From contig CM055092.1 of assembly GCA_029204225.1 (NCBI GenBank), positions 19,027,222 to 19,091,221 on the forward strand: 64,000 nt of DNA, given 5' to 3'. Positions 15,290 to 28,285 of the stretch are shown here, in pieces; position 1 is the first letter of the stretch; each line of letters starts with the position of its first letter. Origin of the DNA: Diphasiastrum complanatum. Its lineage: Eukaryota > Streptophyta > Lycopodiopsida > Lycopodiales > Lycopodiaceae. Position numbers and translations under genes: made by a program. The notes under the pieces were generated by a model. It had not been told where the DNA came from, made no database searches, and saw only the letters and a program-made list of their open reading frames with translations.

Positions 15290-15794
15290 TGGTATCAAAG
15301 CAATTTGTTGTCTTCTTTAGTTGGTAATCTAGCCAATTTTCTCTCTCTTTTGCCATAAATTCTCTTTTTGTGATTAGAATTGAGTTTTGTTAGTTGCATT
15401 GGTTTCCAAGTAGTTAGGCACTTTAAAAGAAGTGATTTTATTTGTTGCCCCTTTTTTGGCATGTCGAATATGTAGAAATACTCAAGTTTTCTAACAATTT
15501 GTAGAAATACACAGGATTCAACACAATAAGCAAAAATACATGGGATTCGGCACATTCTACAAAAATACACAAAGTCCAGCACAAAGTGACAAATGTCAAG
15601 TGACAAACGTCGAGCATTGGTTGGTGAAAATCTCTAAGTTGTAGAATGAAGTTTGGCATAGATCGTAAAAAGTTAAAAGGCATAAGTAGAAAAAAATATC
15701 GAGTTCGCATAAATCTTGACTCAGTGCCATCTCCAAATGGAAACTAAAGGATGTTAAAGCTTTCACGCTAATCATTCTTAATATATCTCGGAAA

Positions 15795-16104
15795 TGTATC
15801 CGAAGCTCAAACTTCAAAAGAAGTATGGGATATTCTTAGCACATTATATGATGTGAGGGATGTAACTTCCAAGTTACATCTTAGAAGAAAATTCTTCTCA
15901 CTCAAAATGTCTAATGGTGATGCATTACATAATCATAAAAACCGATTCAAAAATCAAATGGTAGATGTCGGACCATTCATCAAAGATCAAGACACAATCA
16001 TGCCATTGTTATCAAACTTGCCACCTACATACAAAAACTGGGTGGTGATTATATCAACACACTTAGATCTAACTCTTTCTAGAGTAATTGTTATGTTGTT
16101 GTAG
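15795..16104 (+). pseudogene. copia gag fragment
   Basis: The frame reads a SKEVWDIL.TLYDVRDVTSKL block followed by FFSLKMSNGDAL and LLSNLPPTYKNW, the central gag region of many plant copia elements (RNA-binding gag family). The same block, WDILATLYDIRNVTSRL, occurs at the right edge of the window (about 63.93-63.98 kb), so both may belong to one family. There is no start codon of the real protein, and everything after gag is missing; an unrelated LTR follows at about 16,157. Confidence 0.7.
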
Positions 16105-16156
16105 GAAGACAATAAAAAAGGTGGTGCTTCTAATCCAAATGTATATTTTTGCATGA

Positions 16157-16577
<421 letters not shown>

Positions 16578-17299
16578 TTTGTCGAAAAAAAAATATACGA
16601 CACTCTATCAACACATCTACCTATTCTAAAATTATTATGAAATGATATTTTGAAATCATAAATTTAAAGGCTAGTTTAGACTTCAAAAAAGGTCATAAAT
16701 TTTCTTAGAATAATGGATTATTTATTAAACATAAAACAATATTAGAACAGGGCAATGCACGTTGCTCTTATTCAGAAAAATTTGGACTTGAAAATTCTAT
16801 CAAAACAGTCACTACTACATCTCTGCTTATTTTATTCTATACTAGATCATGATCCTAACTCACTATATGGTTTACTAACATCATCATCATTATGAATCAA
16901 ATGTAACTAATGAATTACATCTATTTATAGCTATGTATTTATGCCCTAAAGTCTATGTTGGCATTGACTCTGATCCCTAAAAAATAACGTCACATTCCAC
17001 TCTGCTACAATGTCTCACAATTTGTATTTCAACTCCATATCTTGATCCTTTGCTATAGTGGATTGCATTTTGCATTTTGAACTTATGGATTGAAATTCTA
17101 TTTTGACCCTAGATTGTCAGATTTTTGTAGAGTAACTTGCTTACAAGTATGTACAAGTCAATAGGTCCACATCATCGTTGATCTCATCATCAATGTGGCT
17201 CTTGGAAAATCTTGATTTTCAGATTTAACAAAATTTTAAATTTTTTATAATTTCAATTGACAATGCCTTCATAGAAATATTCGCTATCATAAACTGAGT
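16578..17299. other. no gene recognised
   Basis: AT-rich sequence with no domain or repeat that I can support. Confidence 0.4.
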
Positions 17300-17525
17300 T
17301 CTAAAAAATGTTATAATAGTTTCTTCACTAATACTTTGTCTTTGACATGGTGATACTTTATCTCAATGTGCTTGGACTTGGAATGAAATCTAGGATGAAG
17401 AGATAAAGTTATAGTACTTTGATTATCACAATAAACAATCGTAGATTGTGAGGGACTAAGACCAAGATCCAATAAGAGTCATCTTAACCAGATTATTTCT
17501 TTTGAAACATGTGATGGAGCAATGT
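17300..17525 (-). pseudogene. copia RNase H C-terminal fragment
   Basis: On the minus strand, with one frameshift, the frame contains S-K-E-I-I-W-L-R, then Y-C-D-N-Q-S-T-I, then F-H-S-K-S-K-H-I-E-I-K-Y-H-H-V. These are the conserved end-of-pol motifs of copia. No PPT or LTR of its own can be assigned. Confidence 0.75.
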
Positions 17526-17559
17526 TCTAGTTCTTTTTGAGACTACCAACATTGATAAT

Positions 17560-18224
17560 TAGAAATTCTTAAACTTAGATCTATCGGAAAATTTGATGGT
17601 TTGTAGTTTTCCATCCCAAGGTGTCAAAATATTGAAAAATCTATCTAATGTTGTGAGTAGGGGTCCTAAAAATGCCAAAGATGAATTGAGCTCTTTTGGC
17701 TTAGTAAAGGCCCATCTTAGATTAAAATATTCAAGGTAGGTATAAGTAGAAACTCGAGCTACCATAGGAATTGCCATTTGTACTTTACATGCCACAAATG
17801 CATGAAAAGACTATGTGGCACAATTAGACATAGTGAGGTGGCTTGGATAAGTCTAGATAGCTTGAGAGGTGGATCCACAACTCCAATTCAACTCAAAGTA
17901 GGAGGAGAGTCCATGGATCTCTATATATGTGATGTGCTCTCATTGAGAAAATGATGAAATTTGTGTGTAATGCAAATTTGGAGACAAGCTCTTTGTGCCC
18001 TCTCTCTCTCCACGAGTTTTGTACTTGCTATTTTCTCTCTCTAGCTGAGTAGAGGCATTTATGATGCTTAGTCTTATGTTTTGTTGAGAGGTCTTGCTTG
18101 TAACACAATAACATTGTATGATCAGCTTTCCTATTGACAACCAATGCTAGTCTGATCTTTATGGTGTTATTGGGCTTAGGAGATCAAAAATACATGTGTA
18201 GGGCGTCCCACACGTGTGAATTCA
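17560..18224 (+). repeat. probable 5' LTR of the 18-21 kb copia pseudogene
   Basis: Ends at CACGTGTGAATTCA, three bases before the primer site at 18228. It contains TCTATATATGTG near 17,920 and CT-rich stretches near 18,000 and 18,040, as in other LTRs here. The left limit is a guess because no 3' LTR survives for comparison. Confidence 0.45.
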
Positions 18225-18227
18225 GCA

Positions 18228-18240
18228 TGGTATCAGAGCC
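18228..18240 (+). other. primer-binding site (initiator tRNA-Met)
   Basis: TGGTATCAGAGCC, the canonical copia primer site, in the orientation of the pseudogene that follows. Confidence 0.9.
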
Positions 18241-18624
18241 AACCTAAGTTTTACAAGCAAATCTAATCAAAAGGTTTGCAGATCTGATCAGATTTCAAAC
18301 TAGGAATTGTCTAGATTTACTTTCTAGCTAGTTTGCAGTTTTCTGGTGATTTAGAGCTTCAAACCACATTGAATGGGCCAAATCAAGTATTGTACGGAAT
18401 TTCAGGTGCTGGCACGTGTGAAATCTGCCCATTTTCAGATTGGTGGTTCTCTCTCACCTTAGATCCAAATTTCTTGCAAATTAGCCCACTAGAAAGCTAG
18501 AAATATGTAAAATCTGATGCAATTTGAATCATGACAGTTGAATAAGCCAATCAGAAGTTATAAGCTTTTGAAGAGTCATAGGTAGGGCACCGATACATGT
18601 ACAATCAAGAAGCATGATGAGATC

Positions 18625-21270
18625 TTTGCATTTGGGTCTAGATATGGTGGAATCTACAAGCTTGATCCCAAAGAGTATGCTAACTCTTGTGATAGTGCTT
18701 TTGCTACTCATATGTCTTTGGAGGAACTATGGCATAGAAGGTTGGGACATCCTAACTATAATTCTATGGTGTCCATGGTCAAGAAAGCCAAAGCTATTGG
18801 CTTGCCTAATCTTATCTCCAAGAATTTCAAGCCGTGTGAGGCTTGTGCCATATCTAAGTCTCATAAGAAGCCTTTTTCAAAGTCATCTATCAAGACTACA
18901 CATCCGTTGGAGCTCATACACTCGGATGTGCACTTCTCATCTTCAAAGAGCAAGGGTGGTGCTACTTGCTTTGTAACTTTCATTGATGATTTCACTAGAT
19001 TTACTTGGGTATATCTTCTAGCTTCAAAGTCTATGGTGTTTGACTATTTCCTAAAGTTCAAAGCTCTAGTTGAAAAGCAATTTTCTTACAAAATCAAGAT
19101 TCTTAGAAGCGATGGAGGTGGTGAGTACACTTCCAATAAATTTCATGATTATTGTGAGCTTGAAGGCATTAAAAGGGAGTTTTCTTGTGCATATACACCA
19201 TCTCAAAATGGGTGGCTAAAAAAAAGAATAGAACACTGTGTGAATGTGCCAAAACCATTAGAATTGAGGCATCCTTGCCAAAAGACTTTTGGGATGAGGC
19301 TATCAATTGTTCAAACTATCTTTGCAATAGACTCCCTCATGTTGCACTTGGAGGAAAGTCACCATATGAAGCACTCTATTTGAAGAAACCTAAGGTTGAA
19401 CACCTTAGAGTATTTGGATGCATATGCTTTGTCCATATTTCCTTTGAAACGAGAAAGGAGGATGATCCTTGTGCAAGCAGAGGAGTAATGGTTGGATATT
19501 CATCCAACAAGAAAGCCTATTGAATCTACATGCTCTCTACCTCTAAAGTAATTGATAGTAGAGATATAGTTTTTCATGAAGAAGAAATGTCCAATCTTTG
19601 AGGGTCCGAGATCAAGCAACCTCAAAATCTATCACCTATTGTTATTGAAGACAATCAACATATGGAGGAGTCGAGATTTGAAGATGGAAGTCCTCGGATT
19701 TTCACTCCTAGAAGATCCATGAGGGAGAGATCCGAGCACAAGAGGATCACTTATGATGACAAAGGAAAACAAGTGGATCTTGATTCCACTTATGCTTATT
19801 TTGTTTCTCACGAGGAGCCCAAAGATGTTCAAGAAGCCCTCAATACCAACGAGTGGTATGAGGCCATGAAGATTGAATATGATGCCTTGATTACCAACCA
19901 CACATGGGAGCTAGTGGATCCACCACCTAACATGCATATCATTGGGTGCAAGTGGGTGTTCAAGATCAAGTACAATCATGATGGCTCAATCAACAAGTAC
20001 AAGGCAAGATTATGTGCTAAAGGCTTTGCACAAATATATGGCCTTGACTATGAAGAAACCTTTGCTCCTATAGCAAAGATGGTGACAATAAGAATCATAA
20101 TCTCTCTTGCCTTATTTATTAAGTGGAAACTGTTTCAACTTGATATCTCCAACGCTTTTTTGAATGGCTATCTTGAGGAGGAGATATACATGGAATAGCC
20201 TCAAGGATTTATCAAGGATAAATCTAAGGTGTGTTTGCTATTTAGAAGTCTTTATGGCTTAAAGCAAGCACCTAGATCATGGTATTCAAGACTCAACAAG
20301 TTTCTACTTTCATTAGGATTTGTGCTTAGTGACTATGATCCTTCTATGTACTTAAAGTTTGATGGTAGTAATATTGTCATTCTCCTTATCTATGTAGATG
20401 ACATTATTCTTAGTGGAAGTTGTTTGATGCTAGTTCAAGAAACCAAAAATGCATTAGGAAAAGAATTTAAAATGCAAGATCTAGGAGAGATCCATTACAA
20501 TTTGGGCCTTGAGATTGATTTTCATGAAGAGTATGCTTTTATTTGTCAATCTAGATATGTTTTTTCTATGTTGAGAAAATTCAATATGCAAAATTGTAAA
20601 GGCCTAGATACTCCCATGGAGCAACATGTAAAAGATGATGATGAAAGATCCTTCTAGGACATCACACTTTATAGGAGTCTTATAGGCTCTTTAATTTGGC
20701 TTACTATCACTAGACCTGATTTGAGCTATTGTGTGCACAAATTGAGTCAATCTATGCAAGATCCCAAGATCCAACATTGGAAGATGGCCAAGAGAGTTCT
20801 AAGATATGTATCTTCTACTCAAGATTATGATTCATTGTACAAGAATGAAGATCTAACCATTGTTGGCTATTCAGAATTCCGATTTTGCAAGTGATAAAAT
20901 GGATCAGAAGTCCATTAATGCATATACTATCTTTCTTGGAGGCAATCTTGTGTCTTGGCTTTCAAAGAAGCAAGATATCATATCTCTATCATCTTGTGAG
21001 GCCGAGTACAAAGCACTCACTACAACAACTAAAGAGGTGCTTTGGATCAAGAGGTTAATCATGGAGCTAAAGTGCATCAAAGAGGATGATCTTCCCTTGA
21101 TAAAATGTGACAACATATCGGCATAAGCTCTTGCAAACAATCCTATTTTTCATGCAAGAAGCAAGCATATAGAAGTGGCACACCATTTTGTAAGGGAAAA
21201 GCTCATTGGAGGTGAAATCAACTTAGAACATGTTGACACATCTTCATGTATTGCCGATCTTCTCACACAA
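18625..21270 (+). pseudogene. copia pol pseudogene (integrase-RT-RNase H), gag and protease lost
   Basis: Begins in the GAG-pre-integrase region (ELWHRRLGHPN near 18,725). It runs through integrase (LELIHSDVHF; LRSDGGGEY), the integrase C-terminal region (VFGCICFVHI), RT (FLNGYLEEEIYM; IYVDDIILSG near 20,390) and RNase H (SCEAEYKAL; HARSKHIEVAHHFVRE near 21,170). Breaks include a frameshift at the NG-V-A-E-R-K-N site (about 19,210), stops near 19,521, 19,600, 20,197, 20,656 and 21,125, and a frameshift near 20,870. Gag, zinc knuckle and protease are deleted between the PBS (18,240) and about 18,620. The end is cut at about 21,270 by foreign copia sequence, so no PPT or 3' LTR remains. Not functional. 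Confidence 0.88.
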
Positions 21271-21279
21271 GGTAGAAAT

Positions 21280-21405
21280 GAACTTCTCCTAAATCTCTCA
21301 TGTAAAACTCATTTGAAAACATGGCTTTAATATCATTCAATAATGAGTTAGTATTACTGAAAAGTAAAATATCATCAACATATAAAGTGATGATAATGAA
21401 AGACG
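21280..21405 (-). pseudogene. copia reverse transcriptase fragment (YVDD region)
   Basis: The minus strand reads T-L-Y-V-D-D-I-L-L-F-S-N followed by M-R-D-L-G-E-V-H-F, the RT catalytic and downstream block. Only about 40 codons remain. It abuts an RNase H fragment of opposite orientation, suggesting an inversion or two separate scraps. Confidence 0.8.
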
Positions 21406-21436
21406 ATACTACTATTTTGAAGTAGATATCCGAGTT

Positions 21437-21893
21437 GGCTAAATCAGGAACTACATAGATGCGGATTGGGCAGGAGATATCAACACCAGAAATTCAACTC
21501 CTAGATTTGTATTTTTATACACCCAAGGTCCAATCTCATGGAACAGCCAGAAGCAGACCTCAGTTGCATTATCATCAACGAAATCCGAATACATAGTTGC
21601 CACAAATGCAACCAAGGAGGCGATCTGACAAAGGCAACTGCTTGTAGACATCAACCTTGCACAAACACTTTCTACAACAGTTCTATTGTGACAATCAAAG
21701 CACAATAGTGTTATCTCTCAATCCGATATTTCACTCTCAAAGCAAACATATCAAAATCAGGTATCACTACCTTAGAGAGAAAGTGCATAGCAAGGAAGTA
21801 GCATTGATTTTCTGCAGAACAAACTACATGGCAGCACATTACTTCACAAGGCTCTATCAAAGGAGCAACATCTCAGATTTAACGATATGTTAA
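21437..21893 (+). pseudogene. copia RNase H fragment
   Basis: The plus strand carries D-A-D-W-A-G-D-I, then S-S-T-K-S-E-Y-I-V-A, then C-D-N-Q-S-T-I-V-L, then F-H-S-Q-S-K-H-I-K-I-R-Y-H. This is a complete RNase H C-terminal half with one in-frame stop and a frameshift near 21,650. It is followed by the PPT and LTR start below. Confidence 0.8.
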
Positions 21894-21925
21894 ATTTGAG
21901 ATCAAGGTTTTTCAGGGTCCACATT

Positions 21926-21934
21926 AAGGGGGAG
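21926..21934 (+). other. polypurine tract
   Basis: AAGGGGGAG immediately before TGTTAGATTTC, the LTR start. Confidence 0.8.
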
Positions 21935-22560
21935 TGTTAGATTTCTTATGCTCAGCCTTAACAAATCGTTCAAGTAATGAGCATCCTGAAAATAGCAGAA
22001 AGCCGACAATATATTTTGGACCTTCGCATTTTTCCAAAACTTCATTTTTAAAACATTTTCGTTTTAAGTCATTGTCGCCTTTTTTTGCCATTTAGCACCT
22101 TAGGGATTTTTGCGCCTTAATCATTTTTTTTAGGCAACTTCGCCTTTTTCACATTTTTCGCACTTTCGCAAAAAAGGCGACACAATGACCAAATTGTTCA
22201 TGAAATGAAGCTAATTGCATAGCTGATTTCAAAGTTGGACATCTTGTTGCTTCGACATCTACTCCAATTTGTGAAATTTGCTCTAGTATCTATATTGTCA
22301 TGTGCCAACCTTGACTTCATTGGATATCCCATTAAACCATCAAAATGTGAAAAACTTCAAGAAACTAGTAGAAAGTGCTTAAGAATCAAGAAACAAGCAA
22401 TAATGATCCAAAAAAACTTGATATAATCACCAAATGTAGCCAAATTGTAACACACAAATCAAGCCTAAACCTAGAGTATGACATTAGCTGTCATGTGAAG
22501 ATAGGCATATGAACCAAGTACCTCAAGAAAGCTCTAAAAGAGAAGATCCAAATCACATAA
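21935..22560 (+). repeat. start of a copia 3' LTR (right end not determined)
   Basis: Begins TGTTAGATTTC right after a PPT. The interior contains repeated TTTTCGC/TTGTCGCC motifs near 22,020-22,180. There is no second copy in the window to fix the end, so the right limit is approximate. Confidence 0.5.
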
Positions 22561-22959
22561 AAAACTCAAATTAGACAAATGGCCTCCTCTATTTATAGTT
22601 GTCCTTTGTGCCTTTACTATAAGTTTGGGGACTTTTAAGCCTTTTTATTAACTATCTTTCTAAACTAGTCCTATTCTAATTTATCACCATGGCTTACTTA
22701 AAAAATACTTGTTGTTGATGAGCACATGGGCTACTTACCATATAGCACATGACATGTAAGATAGCCTCAATGTATATGTAATTTTTGCTTGTAATTATAA
22801 GAATAGTTAAATTGTCTAGATTTCTTTTGATCATTTTAATATATAATATGATATTGTAAAGTTTCAAGATGGATGTCTCATTCTTATTGTATAACATAAA
22901 AAGGGTTGTGCAGCTTATTTTGATGATTGATACAAGACAAAAAAGAGCTATAATAGTTT

Positions 22960-23920
22960 TTTTTGTCGGGGAATGATAAGTATCCAGAATTGCCGGATCG
23001 ACATGTCGAACAATCAGATCAGAACGATCCTACTATTGCGTGAAGGCAGTGGTTGACTGATTCCCTCGGTGCATGCAGTACTACAATAGTAGGCGAACAC
23101 AAAATAGAGCTTAATTGCGTTTATGCGAAAGTTGAAGTGTAGACAGTTAGAAAAATCAATTAGAAAGTCAGACAAAAAGCAGAAAGCATGCAACATTGAC
23201 AGAATCTGAATGCAAAACTAGACAATAATTTATTCAAATTGAATGTATAGAAGTGCAAGTCAGATGAAGTTGGTGAGCAAAAATCAATAGCGGATGAAAC
23301 TGTGTGCTCACAAGTCTAACTACGATTTGTAACAACTATGAGCTTATTCTGACAATCAGTCTGAAAAGAAAAAAATTAATGCTTGAAAGCATCTACTATG
23401 TCTATCTCTTATAGGTTGTCATCCTGGCGTCTATGAGCGCTCAAGAGTATATGAAATCAGCCTATCTTGTCTAATCGCTTGTTAATTGATTAAAATAACC
23501 AACTATATACAATTTACATTTGTGTAGATGTATGTACAAGAAGATGGCATGGAGTCATTGCGCCGCCTGGAATAGATCGTGGCTGCTGATGTCATTGTCC
23601 AAGTAGTTGCACAATACAAGAAGTGGGAGTGAGAAGGGTTCGACTATTTGGAGTCGAGCATGTTTCTATTGATAGTCAATAAAGTCGGGATAGTTGTTTG
23701 ACGTTCCTCGACGATAGTTGGTTGAGTCGGACTCCCTGATAAGTCGGCCAACTCTAACAAGTCGAGTAACTTCGACAAGTCGGACTGCCATTCTCTTGCA
23801 TGTTGTCTTTGATGATAGAGTATTTCTACAGACTGTGCGACAATGTGTGTAAAACTGCAGCAATATGAATGGAACAAGATTAACATCGGTTTTAGGAGAG
23901 TAGAGAAAATAAATCCAACA
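22960..23920 (-). repeat. 3' LTR of an internally deleted minus-strand copia
   Basis: Its right end (element 5' side, TGTTGGATTTATTTTC on the minus strand) abuts a G11 polypurine tract. The last about 150 bases recur at 24931-25084 with substitutions (GACTGTGCGACAATG, CAATATGAATGGAAC, TTTAGGAGA). The left limit is an estimate. Confidence 0.6.
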
Positions 23921-23933
23921 CCCCCCCCCCCTT
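23921..23933 (-). other. polypurine tract with an extended G run
   Basis: The minus strand reads AAGGGGGGGGGGG directly before the LTR terminus TGTTGG. Confidence 0.75.
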
Positions 23934-23936
23934 AAT

Positions 23937-24930
23937 CTGGATCCGTGAATGCCTTGATCTTTAGACTAAGCAATGCACAAAATTTGTTGTGTGCAACAGT
24001 GCTCAAAGCCTTGTTAAACACATCTGCAATCATGTTTTGCGTCTGACAATATGTTAAGCTTATCTCTTTGTCGAGAATCTTACTCCTTACATAGTGATAT
24101 CGAATCTCAATGTGCTTACTCCTAGAGTGAAATATAGGGTTGGCCGATAAGGCTCTAATTATCACAAAACATAATTGTAGGAGTGTACTAATTCAGACTA
24201 ATATTTGACAATAAATCTCTCAACCAAATTGCTTCTTTGATAGCTTGAGAAACAACAATGTATTCTACTTCTATGGATAAAAGAGAAATATAGGTCTGCT
24301 TACGAATGTTCCAGGAGATAGGACTACCATTGAAGAAGAATGTAAATCTAGATGTGGATTTATTTATGAGTATCTACATCTCCTTCCCAACTCGCATTGA
24401 ATATCCACTTAGCTGATGAAGATTGTCATTGTCGACTTCTCCATAGTAGTACAAGTTCGTTGTAGCTCCAACCGTTGTAGCTCGAATGTACCTCATGACT
24501 CTGATAAGAGTCTTCCAATGTATGATGCCATGACTAGCCATGAATTGGCTTAATGAGCTAACTGCAAAAGCGATGTCAAGTCTTGTACAGACCATTGCAT
24601 ATATGAGAGAGCCGAGTATTGACTGATACATGTACTCTCTCATTTGCTCCTTTTCCTGACTTGTCTGAGGAAATTGGTCCTTCTACAGTCGTAGACCTGG
24701 ATCCTTTGGTGAGTGAGATTATTTGTAATCGATCGTATTATATCTGATAAGAGTATTATGAAGATGCATTTGTTGAGTAATGTAGATCAATTCTCTATCT
24801 CTGTCTCTATGGATTTGAATTCCAAGATAGTAGTGATCTTTACCCAGATCGATCATGTCGAATTCAAAAGACAACATCTATTTAGCATTCTTCACCTGAT
24901 CGGTACTGTTGTTGAAAAGCAATGTATCGT
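23937..24930 (-). pseudogene. copia RT C-terminus plus RNase H pseudogene
   Basis: The minus strand starts in RT just after the YVDD position (D-T-L-L-F, then M-I-D-L-G-K-D-H-Y-Y-L-G-I-Q). It continues through S-I-L-G-S-L-I-Y and S-Q-F-M-A-S-H to RNase H (S-A-N-P-I-F-H-S-R-S-K-H-I-E-I-R-Y-H). Several stops and frameshifts break it. Gag, protease, integrase and the first half of RT are missing, because RT joins directly to a partial 5' LTR at 24,931. Confidence 0.8.
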
Positions 24931-25084
24931 GGGTAACTTTGACAGGTCGGAATGCCATTCTCTTGCCTATCTTCGATAATAGAGTATTTTTGTAGACTGT
25001 GCGACAATGCATGTAAAACTACAGCAATATGAATGGAACTGGATTAACATGGGATTTAGGAGAATAGAGAAAACAAATTTACCA
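24931..25084 (-). repeat. truncated 5' LTR of the same deleted copia
   Basis: About 154 bp matching the right end of the LTR at 22960-23920. The rest of the LTR, the PBS and most of the coding region have been deleted, leaving LTR sequence fused to RT. Confidence 0.7.
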
Positions 25085-28000
25085 CTTTTACATCCTTGTA
25101 GAGTTCAACTAGATGTAGGAACCATATCTTTTGGATGGAAACATCGAGAACTTAGTCTTCTACTTGGAGTGAAATGAGTGAATTTTATCGCAAGAGAAGT
25201 CAAAGAAACAAATGCTTTTTTGACGTATTTGGTTAGATTGACTTAAGAAGAATCAACTTTACCTCTACAAAATAAGTGATCCTAAACAATGCTAAATTTC
25301 TCCTCTATCCTATTTGAAAAAGAATTATATGATTGTATCATAATTATCTTACAAAATATTGTCAAATCATCTTGAAATCTTCTTATCGGTTTCTTCAACC
25401 AGTTGTTCAATTCATGTAAGTTAGAAAGTAAGCAGTAATAATGCAATACCTAAAACAAATACGTGAATTTTTTTTTTGTTTAAAATTACATATCATTCCG
25501 CATTTTAGCCAAGCCAGATAAGAATTGTTGATGGGCCCATGCAAACCCATGTTCAAAATTTAGCCTATGTGCGACAAGGACATATTTGGGTGCATCCATT
25601 GCTCCAAAACTAACCATGCCTAATTGCACTTGTGTAGTATAAATATTCTGCATAATGATGTGAGTGTGTTGTACTCAACAATAACAAAATCTTGTATGCC
25701 CCATTGGATTGTGAACAGGAGGAATCTAACAAAGAAGATGTTAACTACTAGGACACATTTTTTTTTTGGATAGCTACAGTTTTACTTATTCACATACAAT
25801 TTAGTCTTTAGTATAAATTGTTTATTTGTTCAACATTTCAAATTGTTTTGACCTCATGCTTTCATTTAAAACTTTCAACCTTATTATTTCATAAATGAGA
25901 GTTTTTAGATCATGTAACATATTATCATATATAGCATCTAGCGTGGGATTGTGCAATGAAGATAACATTTACTTAAAAAGAATAGTATGTTTTGTTGATC
26001 AATATTTCTTTTTAGAAATATACTTGGATATAACCACATGTTAGCAATCATGTGAAATGAATCTACTCATGTAGAAATCAAATGTAGTCATATATCCAAT
26101 TATTGCAAGCCAACTATTTGTAGTTGTATGATCCATGCGAAAAAGACTTAATGAATACGAGTTTCTCAATATCAATCTCAAATATGATGTATTTGTTCCT
26201 ATCAAAATAAACATTCATTTATTTAACTACTCTATTTCATTTTATATCTAATGAATGATTTTTGGATAGAATTGTTTATCGAACATAGTTGGAATATTTA
26301 AAGAAAAGACATTGAAATCTAGGACTAGCTCATATTTCATTAAAGAATTGATATATACTTATTGCCAACCAAGCCTAGAACAATATCTTAATCAGATCCA
26401 CCACTTGGATAAAATCAAACTTTAGGTAATCTGAATAACTATTTGGAATACAAAAATATAAAGTTGATAAATATTGATACCAATAAAAATAATGCCAATA
26501 ACTTGTCATAAATCATATGGACATAACATAGAAAATACTAATATATTGTGCATGTTACGAAAATTTAAAATGTTGAAGTAAAAGGATATTCTGAATTTTT
26601 TAATTTATGTTGGGACTGTTTATATGCATGCCAACATCCATATACAGACAAAAACTTAAACAATTCTTGCTTCCTAGATTCTTATTGTAAATCTGAACTG
26701 AACAAGATGCAAGAAGGGTTTGGAATATTCGTGGGTGAGTAGAGTAAGGTGTAGTCCATGATTGGTCCGATAACAAAATTGTGTTCATTGATAAAATGTC
26801 ATTGAGTCTAAGTAGAGTCAAAATGAGTGTTATGACTCGTTCTATTGAAGTGGTTGCCAATCTTAACTTAGGAAAACTTAAGATAAAATATTTCGAATCT
26901 TAAGTTTCCTAAGTCTAAGTTCTAAATCTACGTTTACATCTTGAAAGAGAGTTTATTAATGAGGAAAGGGATATTGAAAGACTAGAATGTACAAGATGTA
27001 ATGGATATGTTTGAGTGTTGAGTTGTAGTGAAGACGCTTTCACAATTCATGGGTATTTTTTATAGACCATATAAAATCGATGGCTTGCTTGCATGAAAAG
27101 AAAGCAATCGACGTACCAATGGACCAAAATGCAGTCTTGATAATGTTAGGGATAGGATCACTCATCTCCCCTACAAACAAGGAATGATATAATTAGATTC
27201 GTGATCGATTTTGCATCTAGTTGGTTTGATATCATTCGACTGACTTTAGGTGAATATCATAAGTAGGCATTTAAGACTAATGTGAAGAGTGTGAATAATT
27301 TAGGCATCTACGATAAGCATGCATTCTTTAGTCTGATATCCGACATTAGTGAGAGCAAGCATTTAGTACATAGTCACAATACATATAGAGAATAAAATCA
27401 CACACATAAGTGAATCTATATAATGAAGCTACTTGAAGTGTACATCAATCATATCATTTAAATAAAAGAATCCTATGAGCGATCAAGTACTAAGGTGTTT
27501 GAATAACCTCATAGTAGTTGGACGCTAAGTGCAATGATCCTACTAAGCTTCTAAAACTAACACCTTGATGTGAGTGGATCTTAGTTATGTAATTTTTTTT
27601 GATCAATTAGAGTTGCATATTACATTTTATTCATCAAAAAAATCTCTTTATTTGTTAGAGAGGTTGTGTACATTCAAGCTAACATTGTTGTTTTTAGTTT
27701 CTAGTTGATAATCTCCCTTGTGGATGAGCATAGTTCCCCTTGTGGATGAGAATTATTCTTAATTGATTGAATAATCACCATGTGGATGAGCATGGTTCCC
27801 CCTACAATGAAAAACTCTCCTTGTGGCTTGTTGAGCATTGGTCTCCTTATGGATGAGATAGCTCCCCTTTGTGGATGGATGAGCAAGATTGTCAATAAAA
27901 GTGAATGCATTTCAATCTTTATGTTATTGGAGCTCTTTATAGAATATTTTAACCATATGCAAGAGTGTTTTCAAGTATATTTAGATTTGAATTTCATTCT

Positions 28001-28185
28001 ATTAAGAGGTAATGATAGGTTGATCAAGTTTCTTTAAAATTCTACATGATAGTCAACTAGTTACAAGAGAGAGAGTATTTTGAGATTCTAAATCTTTGCG
28101 ATTTCACTTTACCTTCATTTGTTAAGAGGAGAGTGAGTGCTGAGTGCATTACAATAGGCCCAAAGTAGGAATAATCATTCACATC
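25085..28185. other. no gene recognised; AT-rich, probably old transposon debris
   Basis: Short frames only, no domain I can name. One diverged short repeat cluster (27705-27895) lies here. The last bases before 28186 lead into a copia gag start, so part may be a decayed LTR or leader. Confidence 0.4.
27705..27895 (+). repeat. imperfect short tandem repeats around TTGTGGATGAGCA
   Basis: The core TGTGGATGAG recurs at about 27719, 27739 and 27780, with degenerate forms near 27821, 27848 and 27873, often followed by CATAGTTCCCC or similar. Spacing is uneven (about 20-40 bases), so this is a degenerate minisatellite rather than a clean array. Confidence 0.6.
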
Positions 28186-28285
28186 ATGGCCACAAATAGT
28201 GGTATCATGTTGGAAGTCAATGATAGGCTCATTTCTAAAAACTATGCAACCTGGACAATAAGGATTCCTTGATTGGGTTAGGAAT
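28186..28285 (+). pseudogene. copia gag N-terminal fragment
   Basis: ATG at 28186 opens a frame with L-E-V-N-D-R-L-I-S-K-N-Y-A-T-W-T-I-R. It parallels the gag start at 34503 (L-L-E-A-S-E-R-L-T-S-T-N-Y-A-T-W). It stops after about 28 codons. Confidence 0.65.

Noticed and set aside
18228-18240. tRNA gene at TGGTATCAGAGCC sites
   Set aside because: These match only the complement of the tRNA-Met 3' end and sit next to LTR ends; no cloverleaf surrounds them.
23921-23931. Poly-C run as a sequencing gap or telomere feature
   Set aside because: It is explained as the G-rich polypurine tract of a minus-strand copia.
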